Assembly: GCA_009760855.2 (NCBI GenBank)
Contig: WPIO01000008.1
Location: 4,725,001 to 4,789,000 of the forward strand
Source: Cristatella mucedo
Lineage: Eukaryota; Bryozoa; Phylactolaemata; Cristatellidae
Length of the DNA: 64,000 nt
Direction: 5' to 3'
Both the position numbers and the translations under genes were made by a program. The notes under the pieces were generated by a model. The model made no database searches. It worked only from the letters and a program-made list of their open reading frames with translations, and had not been told where the DNA came from. Positions 1 to 21,989 of the stretch are shown in pieces. How positions within the stretch are numbered: position 1 is the first letter of the stretch; every line of letters starts with the position of its first letter.

Positions 1-9786
<9,786 letters not shown>

Positions 9787-9930
9787 CGTCAAGTAAAGGT
9801 CGGAAAGTGAAGCGATCTAGCGGTCAGCCGACCGAGTGTTGAGAGCGCTTGGTTCGCCGACTGTGCCTGCGACAGAGCGCAAGGCGCGACAGAGCAGGTG
9901 AACGCACAGCTGTCAACGAGTAATGAAAAT
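9787..9930 (-). promoter_or_regulatory. 5' UTR and candidate splice acceptor upstream of the RASSF-like start codon
   Basis: The GC-rich, CpG-containing leader continues upstream of ATG 9786. On the minus strand it contains TGCGCTCTGTCGCAG|GCACAG, a possible acceptor for a 5' UTR exon. If used, the true promoter lies further right, perhaps the CpG-rich block at 22-23.6 kb. Confidence 0.35.
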
Positions 9931-10364
9931 TTGAGACACTGCAACGTCAAACAGCATGCCTTTCAGCAAAGCAAGCATTAGCCAGTGCAGCTGTAGTCCG
10001 TAGGAACGACAGGATGGGCATTGGCAGAGTGAGAATGAAGCTGCCAAAAATTTGAAAAACAAGATTGTGCTCCGATTGTGCTCACATTGCCCAAGCACAA
10101 ACAAAATTAACAAAAACAAAGACGTAATTCGTCTCACTTCAACCATGACATTCCTTTGCCTTGGGTATATTTCATCGACAGTCCGAAATCGCAGGGTGTG
10201 TGCGAGCGTGCGCGCGTGCATGCATGCGTGTGGGGAAGAGAGGAGAGGGGCCACCCTGTCCTCGGTACATCCCTCTTGGGCTGCCTCATGCGACAGCTCC
10301 CTGTGAAAGTGCAGTGTGAATTCACCAGAGCATGCTTGCAGTCCATTGGCCATGTAGAGAAAGT

Positions 10365-10440
10365 ACAGGTCAGCTCATTTAATAGCCTCATTTGCATACT
10401 CATAGAAGAGCCTTAACGGCTTTCACTCGGAACAGGCGAT
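10365..10440 (-). repeat. SINE-1 tail fragment
   Basis: GTCAGCTCATTTAATAGCCT followed by AGAAGAGCCTTAACGGCTTT is the 3' half of SINE-1. The tRNA-like head is missing. Confidence 0.6.
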
Positions 10441-11930
10441 TAATGATTTCCTGCTTCAGAATACACTTCAGAACTTGCCTCGGTCGCTGTGCTTGCGCTC
10501 TGCACAGTGCTTGCACATAATTCACCTGCGCGTCCGAACGTGACCCGTTTGGGATGCTTTTTGCTGCATAAACGTAACTGCAAGTGCCCACAGCCCACCG
10601 CAGAATTTAAAGTATATGTCAAGAAAATACAGAAAAAATTTGTCCAATAAGCAAATTTCTCGTTAGCAAACCTTTCAAACGATGAGAAATGGTTTCGGAA
10701 GTTAGGCGATTTCCACAAAAGGAAAAAGAGGATTAGGCAAACCCTGTCTAACATAAAAGTAAACAGGAAGTTAATTATCTAGAAATATTATTTTTTTTTT
10801 ACCAATCTCGGCATGACATGCGAATTGTGTCCCAACTTGCCTAACCTTGGTACACGTATTGGTACTTGGTACTTGTTTGCAGCTTGTTGAGGTGAATGCA
10901 AGTGACTTATAAATAGCTTAATTTACAATGTAACTTTATGCCTTGTAAAATCCATAACCTAGCCAATACTTGTTGGATCAAAGTGAGTTCAGCTCTATTT
11001 GCACATCACTGCAGTAGTTATTGCAGCAATCCTTAGTCAATCTAAATCACAAACCTTATTCAACATAAATCACAAATAGTCTACTGCATTGAAGTGACAC
11101 AGACCTGAACTTTGGTTTCAATTTTTGCTCATTGATCCGACATGTAATGGCCGAGTATTTGCCTACAGCCGATTCTTTTCGAGAACATTCACTGTGCACT
11201 GGACGTTGGTCCCAAGAAATTCCAGGCTGGTGCTGCTTCTTTCTTACTAGTCCTTTTGTCTGACTTGCTTGTTGGACACTCATTCCTTAACAATATTTAA
11301 CCAGGCCATAGAAGCATATCGAAAATACACAAATGTTATTCTACGGTGACTGAGCGACAGAATATTCGAGAAAACTTTACCTCCTATGATGCACCTTTGG
11401 CTTTGAAGCCATAGTGGCAGCCTCAGACACTCGTTGAGTGTCAGAGGACACACTCCTTGGATCTTGGATCTGAACATCATCTGAACAACTATTTTACTGT
11501 CCGGAATCAACTGGGAGGCTCTACTAGCTCAGCCTCTAGTTTTTAACAGTCGAAAAACTCTCCCACGGTAGCTCTTCAAAGCAAACACACTTTAAAAGCA
11601 GCCAGTGAGAGTTGATTAGCATGAACAAGACATGCTAATTGAGCACAATAGCTGCTTGAAGGAGTCACCTTTGCAAAAGCTAAATGGAGAAAAGCACAAT
11701 GAAATAGCACATCGGACCTTTGAATGTTTGGTAGCCCAGAGTCACCTCCATGGGGAAATGCCCGAATCCCCCTTTTGAAATACTCATCGAAAATGGCGAG
11801 TCAACGATCAAAGATCTGGCACAGAACCGCGGTGGCCAGCCAGCAGTGGCATGCAATTTCCCAGGTGACAGCAGCTGGCTATGGGATGATGACCAATGCA
11901 TATGCAGGCACGGCTGACCCTACCACCGCA

Positions 11931-12660
11931 ATAATAATAATAATAATAATGTACTTGATAAAGCGTGCTCAGAGAACTTAATCTCTTTCTAGGCGCTTTA
12001 CATTTGCTGCAAAGGGAAATGCAATTGAATGGTAAGTAAAATCATGCTTGAAAAACAAACAAAACGAATAACATGGTTAGGGGTGACATGCACAGGGTCA
12101 GCATGCAAATGTGGTTAGTGGCAGCATGCACAGTGTCAGCACCCATAAGCACGTGAAGGACGAATCACATGGACCCACTAAATGCTGTCCTAAATAGGTA
12201 TGTTTTTAAGTTCCTTTTAAATGTGGTCAGGTCAGGGGATGTTCTGACGCAGGTCGGGAGGGAGTTCCAGGCTTTGGGAGCATACGAACTAAATGCACGG
12301 TCTCCAAAGGATTTAAGGTTTGTACGAGGCATTTCTAGACTGTTGGATTCCGAAAAGCAGGTGGTACGATGCTTGGCCTGATGGGGGAGTATGTCGGAGA
12401 GATAGGCTGGAGCCATAGAATGAAAGGACCTAAAAGTGAGCGACAAAACCTTGAAGTCAATTCGGTGCTTGACTGGTAGCCAGTGCAGGTCGGCGAGAAG
12501 TGGAGTAATGTGGCAACTGCGAAGCTCACGACAGACAAGCCTAGCTGCAGAGTTTTGCACCAGCTGCAATCGCCTGATCGCACATGCTGGTAGGCCAGTA
12601 AGCAGTGAGTTGCACAAGTCGAGACGAGATGTCACGAATGCATGGACCAACCAAGACCTC
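11931..12660 (-). pseudogene. LINE-A, 5'-truncated reverse transcriptase C-terminus
   Basis: The minus-strand frame contains [53 protein letters not shown] and [19 protein letters not shown]. This is the conserved end of CR1/L2-like LINE ORF2. The 3' UTR and an (AAT)n tail lie at 11931-12160. The open frame continues to 12911, but that extra part does not align to the element and is flanking DNA. Confidence 0.85.
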
Positions 12661-13486
12661 AAGGCATTAACGGCATGCAAATACCGGTGAGACAGAAGGC
12701 CAGCCGAAACCCGGCACAGATCGGACAGGAAAATAAGGCTCCCAGGATCCGGTTTACGGTGCCACTTTTGTTGCCGAACAAACACTCGAGTCCTGCGATG
12801 GTTTCTCAACATAAACACACCGACTGTTTGGCTTACAAGCACACCTATTGTCCCAGCCTTGCAAGCCAGTTTATTGAAAAACCTGGGCCAGCTGGCTTTC
12901 GACGACGGCATTAGCTGGCACTTTTCCGGGTCAGCTGATCGGTCTGCAAACGACCATGGAAGGCTTGTTTACATTGGCCAATTTCACCTGGAGTCAATTC
13001 TCTCGAAGGGTCACTTCAAGGTTAGGCAGGTCATACCGACATTTGCCAGTGCAAGCTCATTCAGCCAGTTCATGCGATTGCTGAGCTTACGACTTCTTGC
13101 CTGCAAGCAATAGCAGCACAGGTGTCCACAGCAGTGAGCTAGCTGCAAGTCGGCAGGCTACAAAAGACGCCCAGCCGCTGGGCTTCGCAGCCAACTGGCA
13201 AGGCAAGGCGTGAGTGACAAGGTGACAGGGCTGACGAAGGGTACCTCGGCCGGCCTGCCGGCATGCTCAGCCACGCGAGGCGGCCGGCGCTCCTTCCTCT
13301 GTCACTCCTTCCTCTGTCCTCCTTCCTCTGTCACTCCTTCCTCTGTCCTTCCAGCTGCTGCTCTTGCCACGTGTTCCTCGGCGCTGTTGACTTGGCAACT
13401 GTCAAGACTTTCAAGCTGAGGCAGCAGCAGCAGCAGATAGGTCAGTTCCTTAAGGCCGGTTGCTTCAGACCTAAATTACAATAGAA

Positions 13487-13570
13487 ATCATAATTATAAT
13501 AATAAATCTGCACAACACCCTCAGAGAACTTCATCTCATGCTTGGCACTTTAAATGTGCTGTAAAGACAG
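13487..13570 (-). mobile_element. LINE-A 3' end fragment (diverged)
   Basis: ATAATAATAAATCTGCACAA, CACCCTCAGAGAACTTCATC and CTTGGCACTTTAAATGTGC match the terminal segment of LINE-A with several substitutions. Confidence 0.6.
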
Positions 13571-13659
13571 CCTGGCCGAATGACCTTCGCACTAGGACAA
13601 GCAAGACGAATGAATGCCCAGACATCTTTTCTGTACCATCTCAAGCAGCAGATAACCCG

Positions 13660-13785
13660 GGGCAGTACGTACCTACCGAAAGCCGCTTAGGCTGTGAGTG
13701 CGCAATACAAAACTCTCCTGCGTAACACCTACATGGTCTTTATGACTTTGTGGAGTTACAGACGGAGATACATTACATTACCTAA
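13660..13785 (+). mobile_element. LINE-B 3' end
   Basis: ACCGAAAGCCGCTTAGGCTG, AACTCTCCTGCGTAACACC and GGAGTTACAGACGGAGATAC, ending CATTACATTACC. This defines the LINE-B 3' terminus; an almost identical end is at 50200-50325. Confidence 0.7.
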
Positions 13786-14220
13786 ACCTTTTGGCTGCTG
13801 GGGTGTGTGTGTGTGTGTGTGTGTGTGACAGGCTGCAGGAACAGGCAACAAATGCAGGCACTGTGACGAAAGGCAAGTCGCTGGCTGAGCACAGTTAGAA
13901 CGGAAGGGGCACACCCAGCTGCCAGCTACGTGTGTATAGCAAGCAGCCAGGCATGGCAGCCCTGACGACCAACAAGTCTGGCTAACCGAAAGCTGGAACC
14001 AAATTAGCTGGGCTGAACCAACTGTGGTGGCCACCACCTACCTCACTGACCCCCCCCCCCCCTTCAGCCATGCCAGTGTGGCTAACGGCACCCAGTCAAC
14101 ACTGGGCTTATTCAGGCCAGCCACAAAAGAGTAAGCCAAGTGCAGCCATCACCTTCTTCCTTAACCCTGCAGAATTGTGCAATAACTTAATTAGCTGCCC
14201 TGTGTGCCTCTGTACCTGTG

Positions 14221-14289
<69 letters not shown>
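14221..14289. repeat. (TG)n microsatellite
   Basis: About 69 bases of pure TG. A shorter (GT)n lies at 13802-13828 and a poly-C run near 14050. Confidence 0.97.
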
Positions 14290-14290
<1 letters not shown>

Positions 14291-14342
14291 CACCGTTGGG
14301 ACCAAGCAATGATGGCCAAAAGAAACATTATAGACAGCCGGG

Positions 14343-14660
14343 TATCTTCGATTGTAACTCCACAAAGCCATAACAGACTAAGACGTTGTCACACAGAAGA
14401 GTTGGTTTGGTCCAGCGGTCAAAGTGCTCGCCCCGACCGAGGTCTGGCTGAGGTGGCCGGCTCGAGCTCCGAGGCATGTGTGAAGCGTTCTCCTGGGGCG
14501 CTATACAAATGAATATATATTTTCTATAGTGCTCATAGCCTAAGCAGCTTTCGGCATGCATGTGGCAGACGACAGACTGAATCTCAAGCATTAAAGAGAA
14601 AGTGAGAAGCATAGCTAGCTGAGTCATGAAGGCAGTCAGGGAAGTGATTACCATAGAACT
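14343..14660 (-). mobile_element. LINE-B fragment split by a SINE-2
   Basis: ATTGTAACTCCACAAAGCCA to CACACAGAAGAGTT (14343-14402) and TTTCTATAGTGCTCATAGCC onward (14519-14660) form one continuous LINE-B 3' region when the intervening SINE is ignored. Compare the uninterrupted copy at 7535-7650. Confidence 0.7.
14404..14518 (+). repeat. SINE-2 inserted in LINE-B
   Basis: The tRNA-like head has the A-box-like TGGTCCAGCGGTCAAAGTG and the B-box-like GGCTCGAGCTCC. The tail CTGGGGCGCTATACAAATGA matches the 3' end of LINE-A. It ends in a short AT-rich run. Confidence 0.75.
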
Positions 14661-14861
14661 AGCACCTCAGGACGGCTGCAATGAACAGTTGGTATCAGGA
14701 AAATTGGTGTCGTTGTACACTGCAAAGTTAGTCCATGCGTTTAAAATTCTCTTACGGGACCACGCAAAAGACATTATGAATATTACTATTATAAAATTAC
14801 TTGTAACATCTACTCCAGACTTATGTAACTCCATACCGATTTCCAGCGTCTGAAATAAGAC

Positions 14862-14945
14862 AAATATTAGCTGATTTAAACAGCCTCATTTGTATAGCGA
14901 CAAAAGAGCCTTAACGGCTTTCACCTCAACTAGCTCACATATAGT
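14862..14945 (-). repeat. SINE-1 tail fragment
   Basis: AGCTGATTTAAACAGCCTCA and AAGAGCCTTAACGGCTTTCA correspond to the 3' half of SINE-1. Confidence 0.6.
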
Positions 14946-15044
14946 CTACTGCAAAGCAGCTTGGCTTGTCTGTCATCAATGTTGCAACTGCTACATTAGA
15001 TCACTTCTCTCCAACCCAAACTGGATCGCGATCAAAGTAAAGGA

Positions 15045-15175
15045 TGCCCGATTAGACAGCCTCGCTTATATAGCAGCAGAAAGAGTCGTAGCCAGCTGAA
15101 GGATTTGAACTCTTAACCTAGGTCGTGACTTGCAAGCACATCGACTTACAGGTCTTACCACTAACTTCTAGGTGC
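15045..15175 (-). repeat. SINE-1, diverged copy
   Basis: CAGCCTCGCTTATATAGCAG, a degraded middle and GGATTTGAACTCTTAACCTA (B box on the minus strand) are in SINE-1 order. The head ends near TCTTACCACTAACTT. Confidence 0.55.
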
Positions 15176-15269
15176 ATTCATTTATCTTGCTCCGGCTTAC
15201 TGAAAAACTATCTTGTGGGGCTCTGACTTAGCTACCCGACCCTCGGGCTGCACTCGTTTAGCTGTACCC

Positions 15270-15560
15270 CAAATCAGCCTCGAATCTTTTGGAGATCATG
15301 CCTTTAGCTCATGTACAAGTAAATCCCGGGGTGTATTTGCCGACTTACTGACATCACGATATATACTAACAAGCCGACACTCAGAAGCAAAGCTAAAAAT
15401 GCATCTGCTTCGCAAAGCACTTATTTTGCCCTACTGAAAAACTAGCCACTCGAAAACAATAATTATACGAAGACATTTGTACAGCAAACTAAGAGACCTA
15501 AATCTATTTTTAAGTTCTTTACATATGCTGGAAAGAGAAGCCACAGTAGAGTGCCTAGTA
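15270..15560 (+). mobile_element. LINE-A-like C-terminal fragment, decayed
   Basis: CTTTTGGAGATCATGCCTTT matches the FGDHAF block of LINE-A. The following frame encodes a decayed KLKMHLLRKAL-like end. A 3'-UTR-like stretch follows to about 15560. Confidence 0.45.
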
Positions 15561-17124
15561 GAGTCTAGTCTGTAGCTGCTCAGGGTGTGAAGCTACAAGT
15601 CATTTTTGACAGAGGCAGAATACTAATGATTGCAGTAAAACAATTGCATAACTTATTATCCTTCGAGGTACTTTACTCATGCTGGAAATAAGCACATGAT
15701 TGATTAGTGAAAACACAATTTCAGCATGCATAAGCACACAAAGAACGATTCATACGAACTAAGCATCTTTGAGATACTGCTTCAACTGAAATCAATAAGA
15801 AAGTTCTCATATCTAAATAAGATCATCTTTGATAAGAATCCTGGGATTTCCGTTTCTTCTCTGGGTCAGATGCAGCTTTTAGGGTACCATTAAACAACTA
15901 CAGCAGCTGTCTATGAATGGTTGAGACGGTAAAGTGAAACTCTTGAGGGTTAATGTGTTGGGCACGATGGATAAGCATGGACACGAGGAGAGGGAATTCG
16001 AGTGCCTTTTAAAAAAGCTTCTTCCTCCCTCACTCCCTCTTTCTCAGGCCATCTCCTCCTCGTCTGTATCTCTCTTCTGGCCTTAATGTCTGCCTCTCTC
16101 ACATCCTCACTTTCTCTATCATTCTTGCTTTGCAAGTCTGGCTATCCCTGTCTCAGTAGCTGTCTTTACCCACTCCCACCCCACCTCACATACAGGTGTA
16201 TGTATAAACATGACACTTGCCATAGAGCTTACGAGTGTCAGACTGTAAATCGAAGGTCACATTTAAGAATTTGGCAGTAACAGGGAAGTTTGCCTGATAA
16301 CCAGATGTTATGCACAGGCCATTCGTGGCACCATTGGTTGGAATAAGTGGTGACAAGCGCGTGTACAATTCTCATACGGAGGCGGCGAGGGTTTCCTTGG
16401 CTTAGGCACTGTCAGATGCAGCAACCCGAGAATTATGGCTCTTGAGATCAGCAAGGCACGGCACAGCCGATGCGTTATCCCTATGTTAGCCGACGGAAGG
16501 AAAACCAGCTGGAGGCACAGAAAGGCACGGCTGCACTTCGCAGAGCCACCACCATCAGCAAAACGCGCCAGCTTTCAGAGGCTGTAATTACGGAACTATG
16601 AACTGGTGGCACCGACAGCACTGGCACGACTTACCGCGTTCGTGAAAGAAAATGAAAGAAATGACCCCAACAAAGGAAACCGTGCCATGCTAGCCCCTTG
16701 CCACCATGATCTGTCCGCCGAGGCAAAGCATCGCGCTCATGCAACGATTGATGGCACGATAGCAGACGACGACGAGGGGAGACTCTCACACGAGCATATA
16801 GAGACAGATGCTCGCTCTCACACGTCAGGATGTCACTTACAAAACGAGAAGCTGCCTTCTCGAAAGTGCACCAACCGTCCGGAATTCCCAGTGCAGCAGT
16901 CATCTTCGAATTGCACCGAAGACATGCGTCTACCTAGCTGCTTTTGGGTACTAATCAGTTTCAGTCCATGGTGAAGCTCTGCAAGAGCGGGCGGCAACTG
17001 AGATCTTTGGTGCCAGGATCTTTCGCTATATCATCAGCAAGGAGGCACTAAGTCTGTCAAGCAGCAGCAGCAAAGTAGCATCCTCTGACTCACTGAGTAG
17101 TGAGCGATAGAATTGAAATAATAA

Positions 17125-17192
17125 GAAAAGTAATAACGCACTTGATAAAGCACCCTCGGAGAACTCAAATCTCTTTCTAGGCGCTTAATGAT
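17125..17192 (-). mobile_element. LINE-A 3' end fragment
   Basis: TAACGCACTTGATAAAGCAC and CTCTTTCTAGGCGCTTAATG match the LINE-A terminal segment. Confidence 0.65.
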
Positions 17193-19806
17193 GAACCAAA
17201 GCGAAAAACTGGAAGCACCCAGCCTAGAGCATCATTCCACTCAGAGGCTAGAAACCGGATCTGATGTCAGCTGGCAGGAATCTAGACTAGCACAATCGGC
17301 ACAGAGAGCGGCCTGCTCCCAAGTGAGGTGGCTCAGCGAAGCCGGCAGCTGATGCCAGCACGAAGCGGCAGTGGTTGCACGGGCAGCAGCAGCTGCTGCT
17401 GTACATACATCAGCTGCCCGGAGTGTAAGCATGGCAGATGGCAGGAAGTAGCATGGCAGGGCATGTCGAGCCAGGCCTGGCTGCAGATGTCAGCTACAAG
17501 CAGCAGTAGCAGCAGCAGATGCAATTCACATTCATGGCAGCGGCTCAAGTCCGATCGGGGAGAGATTAACATGAAAGAAAGCAAGCGACTATACCGGACA
17601 GCAGGCAGCCTGCCACCTGCAGTCGAGGCTGCTTCAATCCAACCGGTCAGACCCGAGGCCTGCCTGCCAGCCAGCCTGCCTATCTGCAAGGCTAAGGCTT
17701 TCCAAGGCAACGGCTCACACACCATGGTCAGCCTGTATGACAGGCCCACTGCCAGGCTGGCTGCTGCAGGATCATCGATCCGATTAAAGGCTTGCCTTTA
17801 AATGCTGTCTACGACTGGCCAGGCTGAGAACTGCTGCCACTGAACTGCTGCATTCGGCCGAACCTGCTGAGCTTCGCACGAAGCAGCTCGCTGGCAGGCC
17901 AGCCAGCGCCAGCCCAACTCAGTTGCCCACTGCCTCACTGGCCCACGGCATAGGGCCACCTGTGAGTGACACCTCGTTTCAGCCTGTCCTCACCTTCCTT
18001 CTACAATGAGTGGCATGGAGTGTTCTTTTTTTAATACGGCCAACGGCTCGCGGCACTGCAGTGCTGTCTGGCGCCCAGCCACCCGAGTTCACTCTGCTGA
18101 GCGACGTGCAGTGCCCTGTGCTGCTGTTTGCATGGCCGCTCGTGAATTACACCCACAGTTACACAACCAGATGCGAACCATGTCTGTTCTCTGAACCTGC
18201 ATAGATGTAGGCCTACTGCCTACTCCCACCACACCTCCACAATGGCACTGCACTCGAGTAAACTCATGACTTGGGTAGATGACTCACACAGTTGATGATG
18301 GCAATTACCTGATCAGTCGATGCTAGCTAGCTACGCCCATGGCTACAGCCAAATTACAGGCTTCCCAGAAATGGCATATGCTATTTTTAAAGAAACTAGT
18401 GCTTACTTCTGTGGAAGACACAGAACGACTCCTAAAGAGCATATAGCAACAATCCAGATCATATACCATTTCGAAGCCACTAGAATGCAAGGCATGTCTC
18501 AGGTATCTCACAAGCGACATGAGTTGACTGTAACACATTGCAATATCTTCTAAAAACTTGCACGTCTCACCTGTATCCTTACGACATTGCCACATATAGC
18601 AGCCAGCCATCTTTGCAGTTTGGGCCTAACTAGCATCGACTGTGAATTTGCCAGTGGCCAGCAACCATCCATGACCCATGGCCTGCCGTAATCGACGGAA
18701 CTTCTTTTAGATGGACCTTTTATAGACGGAACGTTTTATGGCTGCACACTATAACGCAGCCACCACACAGCTTTCAACTGCAGGTGGAAGGACCATGCAT
18801 AGCTGATGCACCCCATTGGCTGTATGAATTGTTTACCGCCCCCTTGATCTCCCCATGCTTGCACTCATAACTTCCTTCCGGGCTGGCGGCTTGTGAAATA
18901 CAGACCCATGGGTCTACTATGTTCTCGTTCTTGCTGGCATGCTGTGATGGGTCCACCATCATCGTGTATACCCACTCGCCCAGGGCGGCACATGTACAAG
19001 ACAAAGACACCCTACGAACGAGACATGTGTGAACCAGCTACAAGCAGGAATCGTCCACACGTCTTCGACTAAGGAGGACACGGCACCTTGGTCAGATGCA
19101 CGCAAACGTGATCCATTTTATCTACCACAAAATCCTGCTTGCTTTTTCAAGCCTCCTGCACGTTCATGACCTACTGATTTAAATCGACAATCGAGCAATC
19201 GAGCTGCTTGTTGCCATGGCAAGGTGCAGGTGCGCAGGGGGCAGATAAATGACCATCTCGAGCCTACTCTACCAGACCAAGCACTGACCGAGTGGGGCAG
19301 ACCATGGAGGAGACTGCGCCTGCCTGAGCCAGCGATCGTGTGAGTCACACTCGCAAGCGCGCCCATCGGTGCCACCAGCTCTGTGAGACAGAATGAATGT
19401 GAAGCTAACGAGGTCTACGCAAGGCGAGCTTGAGGATGGCCCGCTGTGAAGCTGCAGCGGTCCAAACTGGAAGGTGCCACCCTGCACACAGTCGCTGGCT
19501 GCCATGGTGCTGCCAAAGCACGTTTGGCGCCCTTGTCGCTGGCCAACGGGTAAGCTCGCTAGCCTTCAACACAACAGAGATTGTGGTCGAAAGCTCTGCG
19601 GGCACCACGCGCGCGAAGCAGCAGCACACGAATAGAGATCAAAGTTCACATGCGAGTGCTATTCGAAATGAGTTGTTATATTCAGTTTCTGTCTTGAATC
19701 AAGGGCCAGCCTGTACTCCCACCGGCAGGAAAGCAATGTGACCACACCACTACACAGCCTTCACCAGGGCCAGCGCACGAGGGCTCAACGAGGATGCAGC
19801 ACTATT

Positions 19807-19808
<2 letters not shown>

Positions 19809-19838
<30 letters not shown>

Positions 19839-19862
19839 CTACCAAGCAGCAGCGGCGGCGGC

Positions 19863-19921
<59 letters not shown>
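19809..19921. repeat. (CAG)n / (GCA)n trinucleotide tracts
   Basis: Two runs of CAG, about 9 and more than 20 units, are separated by CACTACCAAG and a CGG-rich patch. The open frame through it gives poly-Gln then poly-Ala, with no gene context. Confidence 0.95.
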
Positions 19922-19922
<1 letters not shown>

Positions 19923-20847
19923 CAGCAAAGTGAAACCTGTCGCTCGAAGCACGCGAATTAAGCTAGCACCAGGACAGCATGCTTCTTGCAGCAGTCGAGC
20001 CGCCGGCTCCTTCCCACTCTGCCAGCTGGCTCTGTTGGGCCAATGACAGGCAGGCAGCCATCGACTGGAGTACTATCTCAGGTAGGCTGTCCAGCAGGCA
20101 GTACAGCCTCTCATCACAACCAAAGTCTACAATTTTCCACCCACTATTAGTCAACGACTTGCCACTTGGCCTTAAAGTCAGTCGACCAGCTCGCCTGTCT
20201 TGTATCTCGAGAGATAAGGATCCCTCACCTGTCTTTGTAGGCTAGCTGCAGCTACTGCAGGCTGGCTGAAGCACATTTTGTCATAGCAATTGCCGCAGGA
20301 AGTGGGGGCTGGGTGAGTGGGTGGTGGGCATCTTGTCACTGGCTGCAGCTAATCGGGCTGAGCACCTGTGCTTGCTCTTGTGCAAGTTCCAACAGAAAGG
20401 TATTACATTAAAAAGCAACGATAAACTGCACCCGAACAGCAATCGGCCTAAGGAAGGTAAATCGGCAGCAGCAGAGACCTTAGACCTTTGCCGAGCACTC
20501 GGAATCCAAGTACAAGTTCGCCTCGCTCGAGTGGTCACATGTCTGCATGGCTGCTGGAGCATATCTGCAGCCGGCAGCACAGCCAATCTTATCTCGAGTT
20601 AATGACTCAAGCGAATTACTGTAGGCTTGTCCACCGACACTGTCACCTGTCCTATTGGGCCAAGCTTTGCCTTTGCTTTGTTAGCCGGGGGGGGGGCAGG
20701 CACCCACTCATAGCTCGACGGTAGGCTGACAGGGGCAGGGCAGTGTGTCTCACTCCGACTGAGCTCACCATCTCCAGCACCGTGCCTCATTTACAAGCAT
20801 CAGCAAAGGAGCACTGCAGGAAGGTCAAGTGATGTACCAAAGACTCT

Positions 20848-20970
20848 CTCTCTCTCATCTCTCTGTCTGTGTTCGTCTTGCTCTGTCTCCCTGTCTCTGT
20901 CTCTCTTCGTCTTTCTCTCCCTCTGTCTCCTCCCTCACTCTCTCCCTCTCCAGCCTCTCTCTCCCTCTCT

Positions 20971-21001
<31 letters not shown>

Positions 21002-21002
21002 C
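20848..21002. repeat. CT-rich simple sequence
   Basis: TCTC, CTGT and CCCTCT repeats end in a pure (CT)n run. Confidence 0.9.
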
Positions 21003-21752
21003 GAGCAACCTGTTAACTCATGCACACACTAGTCGCAGTGGTCGCGGTCGTGCCAGACGTTGCTGGAATGGGGCACACGGTGGGGGGGGGGGAGCCAGCC
21101 GACAACAAAGTGTTGCTGATCGAGGCCGTCTTGCTCGGAGATGCACGAAGGGAGGTAGACGAAGGCCTCATTGACTGCTGCTCGGCCAGTGGCTTCATGA
21201 ATGGCTGCACTGGTTAAACCGAGCATGGCGGTCCGGCAGGCCATCAGGTGCACGAAGGGCGATGGGATCGATACAAAAGAGAATGCAAAACGAGAATAAA
21301 GCAACCGCCGCTGAAATCGCCACTCAAACGCTCCGCTCCAGGCCACTCCTCCTCTTCCATCGCCTCCTTCTGCTCATTGCTGCTGCCCCTACAGCTACCG
21401 AAGTTCAGGAGGGTAAGTGCTCCCCACCTGAGCACGACCGCCAACCAGAGGCTCTCGAATGAGGCAAGAACCGCAGAGCTTTCGGTATATGGATAGACGG
21501 ATGGCTGGCTTCGGCTGAGCCCCCCCTGCCTCTCCAGATTCGACACAGAAAGGCAAACGGCCTCCACATATTCACAAAAGTTGTCTGCCGCTGGATATTA
21601 ACTTGCCAACCACAAAGCTGCTCTTTGCAATGCACACACACCCATATACGGGTCGGGACCGCCACGTCTACTGGCGGAGAAAATCTGACTCGGCAATCGG
21701 ACGCCGAGTAAAACGCTGCGCATGCAGCTCTTGCGATGCCCGAACAAGCTCG

Positions 21753-21756
<4 letters not shown>

Positions 21757-21804
<48 letters not shown>
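21757..21804. repeat. (CT)n microsatellite
   Basis: About 48 bases of pure CT. Confidence 0.97.
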
Positions 21805-21808
<4 letters not shown>

Positions 21809-21989
21809 GCACTCTTCTTGCACTTCTCTGCCCCTGCTCTTCGCATGCACCAACATGACTGCTCCACTCGCGTCCACTCCCCCATCTCTTTCAAGTTCAC
21901 TCCCCACTGACACTGACTCACTCGTTAGTTAGTTCTCCTCCACATGACGTCCTTTTTATTCCTGATCTTTTGCTCCATCCCCCACCACC

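Larger units (their letters stand above)
9931..21989. other. Repeat-rich intergenic or 5'-intron DNA with no supported exon
   Basis: About 12 kb with stop-dense frames, LINE-A, LINE-B and SINE fragments and microsatellites, annotated individually. The longest open frames (for example 17328-17801) carry no recognised motif. The region could be 5' intron of the RASSF-like gene. Confidence 0.5.

Noticed and set aside
12660-12911. N-terminal extension of the 248-codon minus ORF at 12165-12911
   Set aside because: Only the part up to about 12660 aligns with LINE-A; the remainder is flanking sequence that happens to be open.
16606-16974. 122-codon plus-strand ORF
   Set aside because: No recognisable motif, splice sites or repeat relation; length is compatible with chance.
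19738-20046. Poly-Gln/poly-Ala ORF
   Set aside because: It is only the (CAG)n microsatellite read in one frame, without exon signals.
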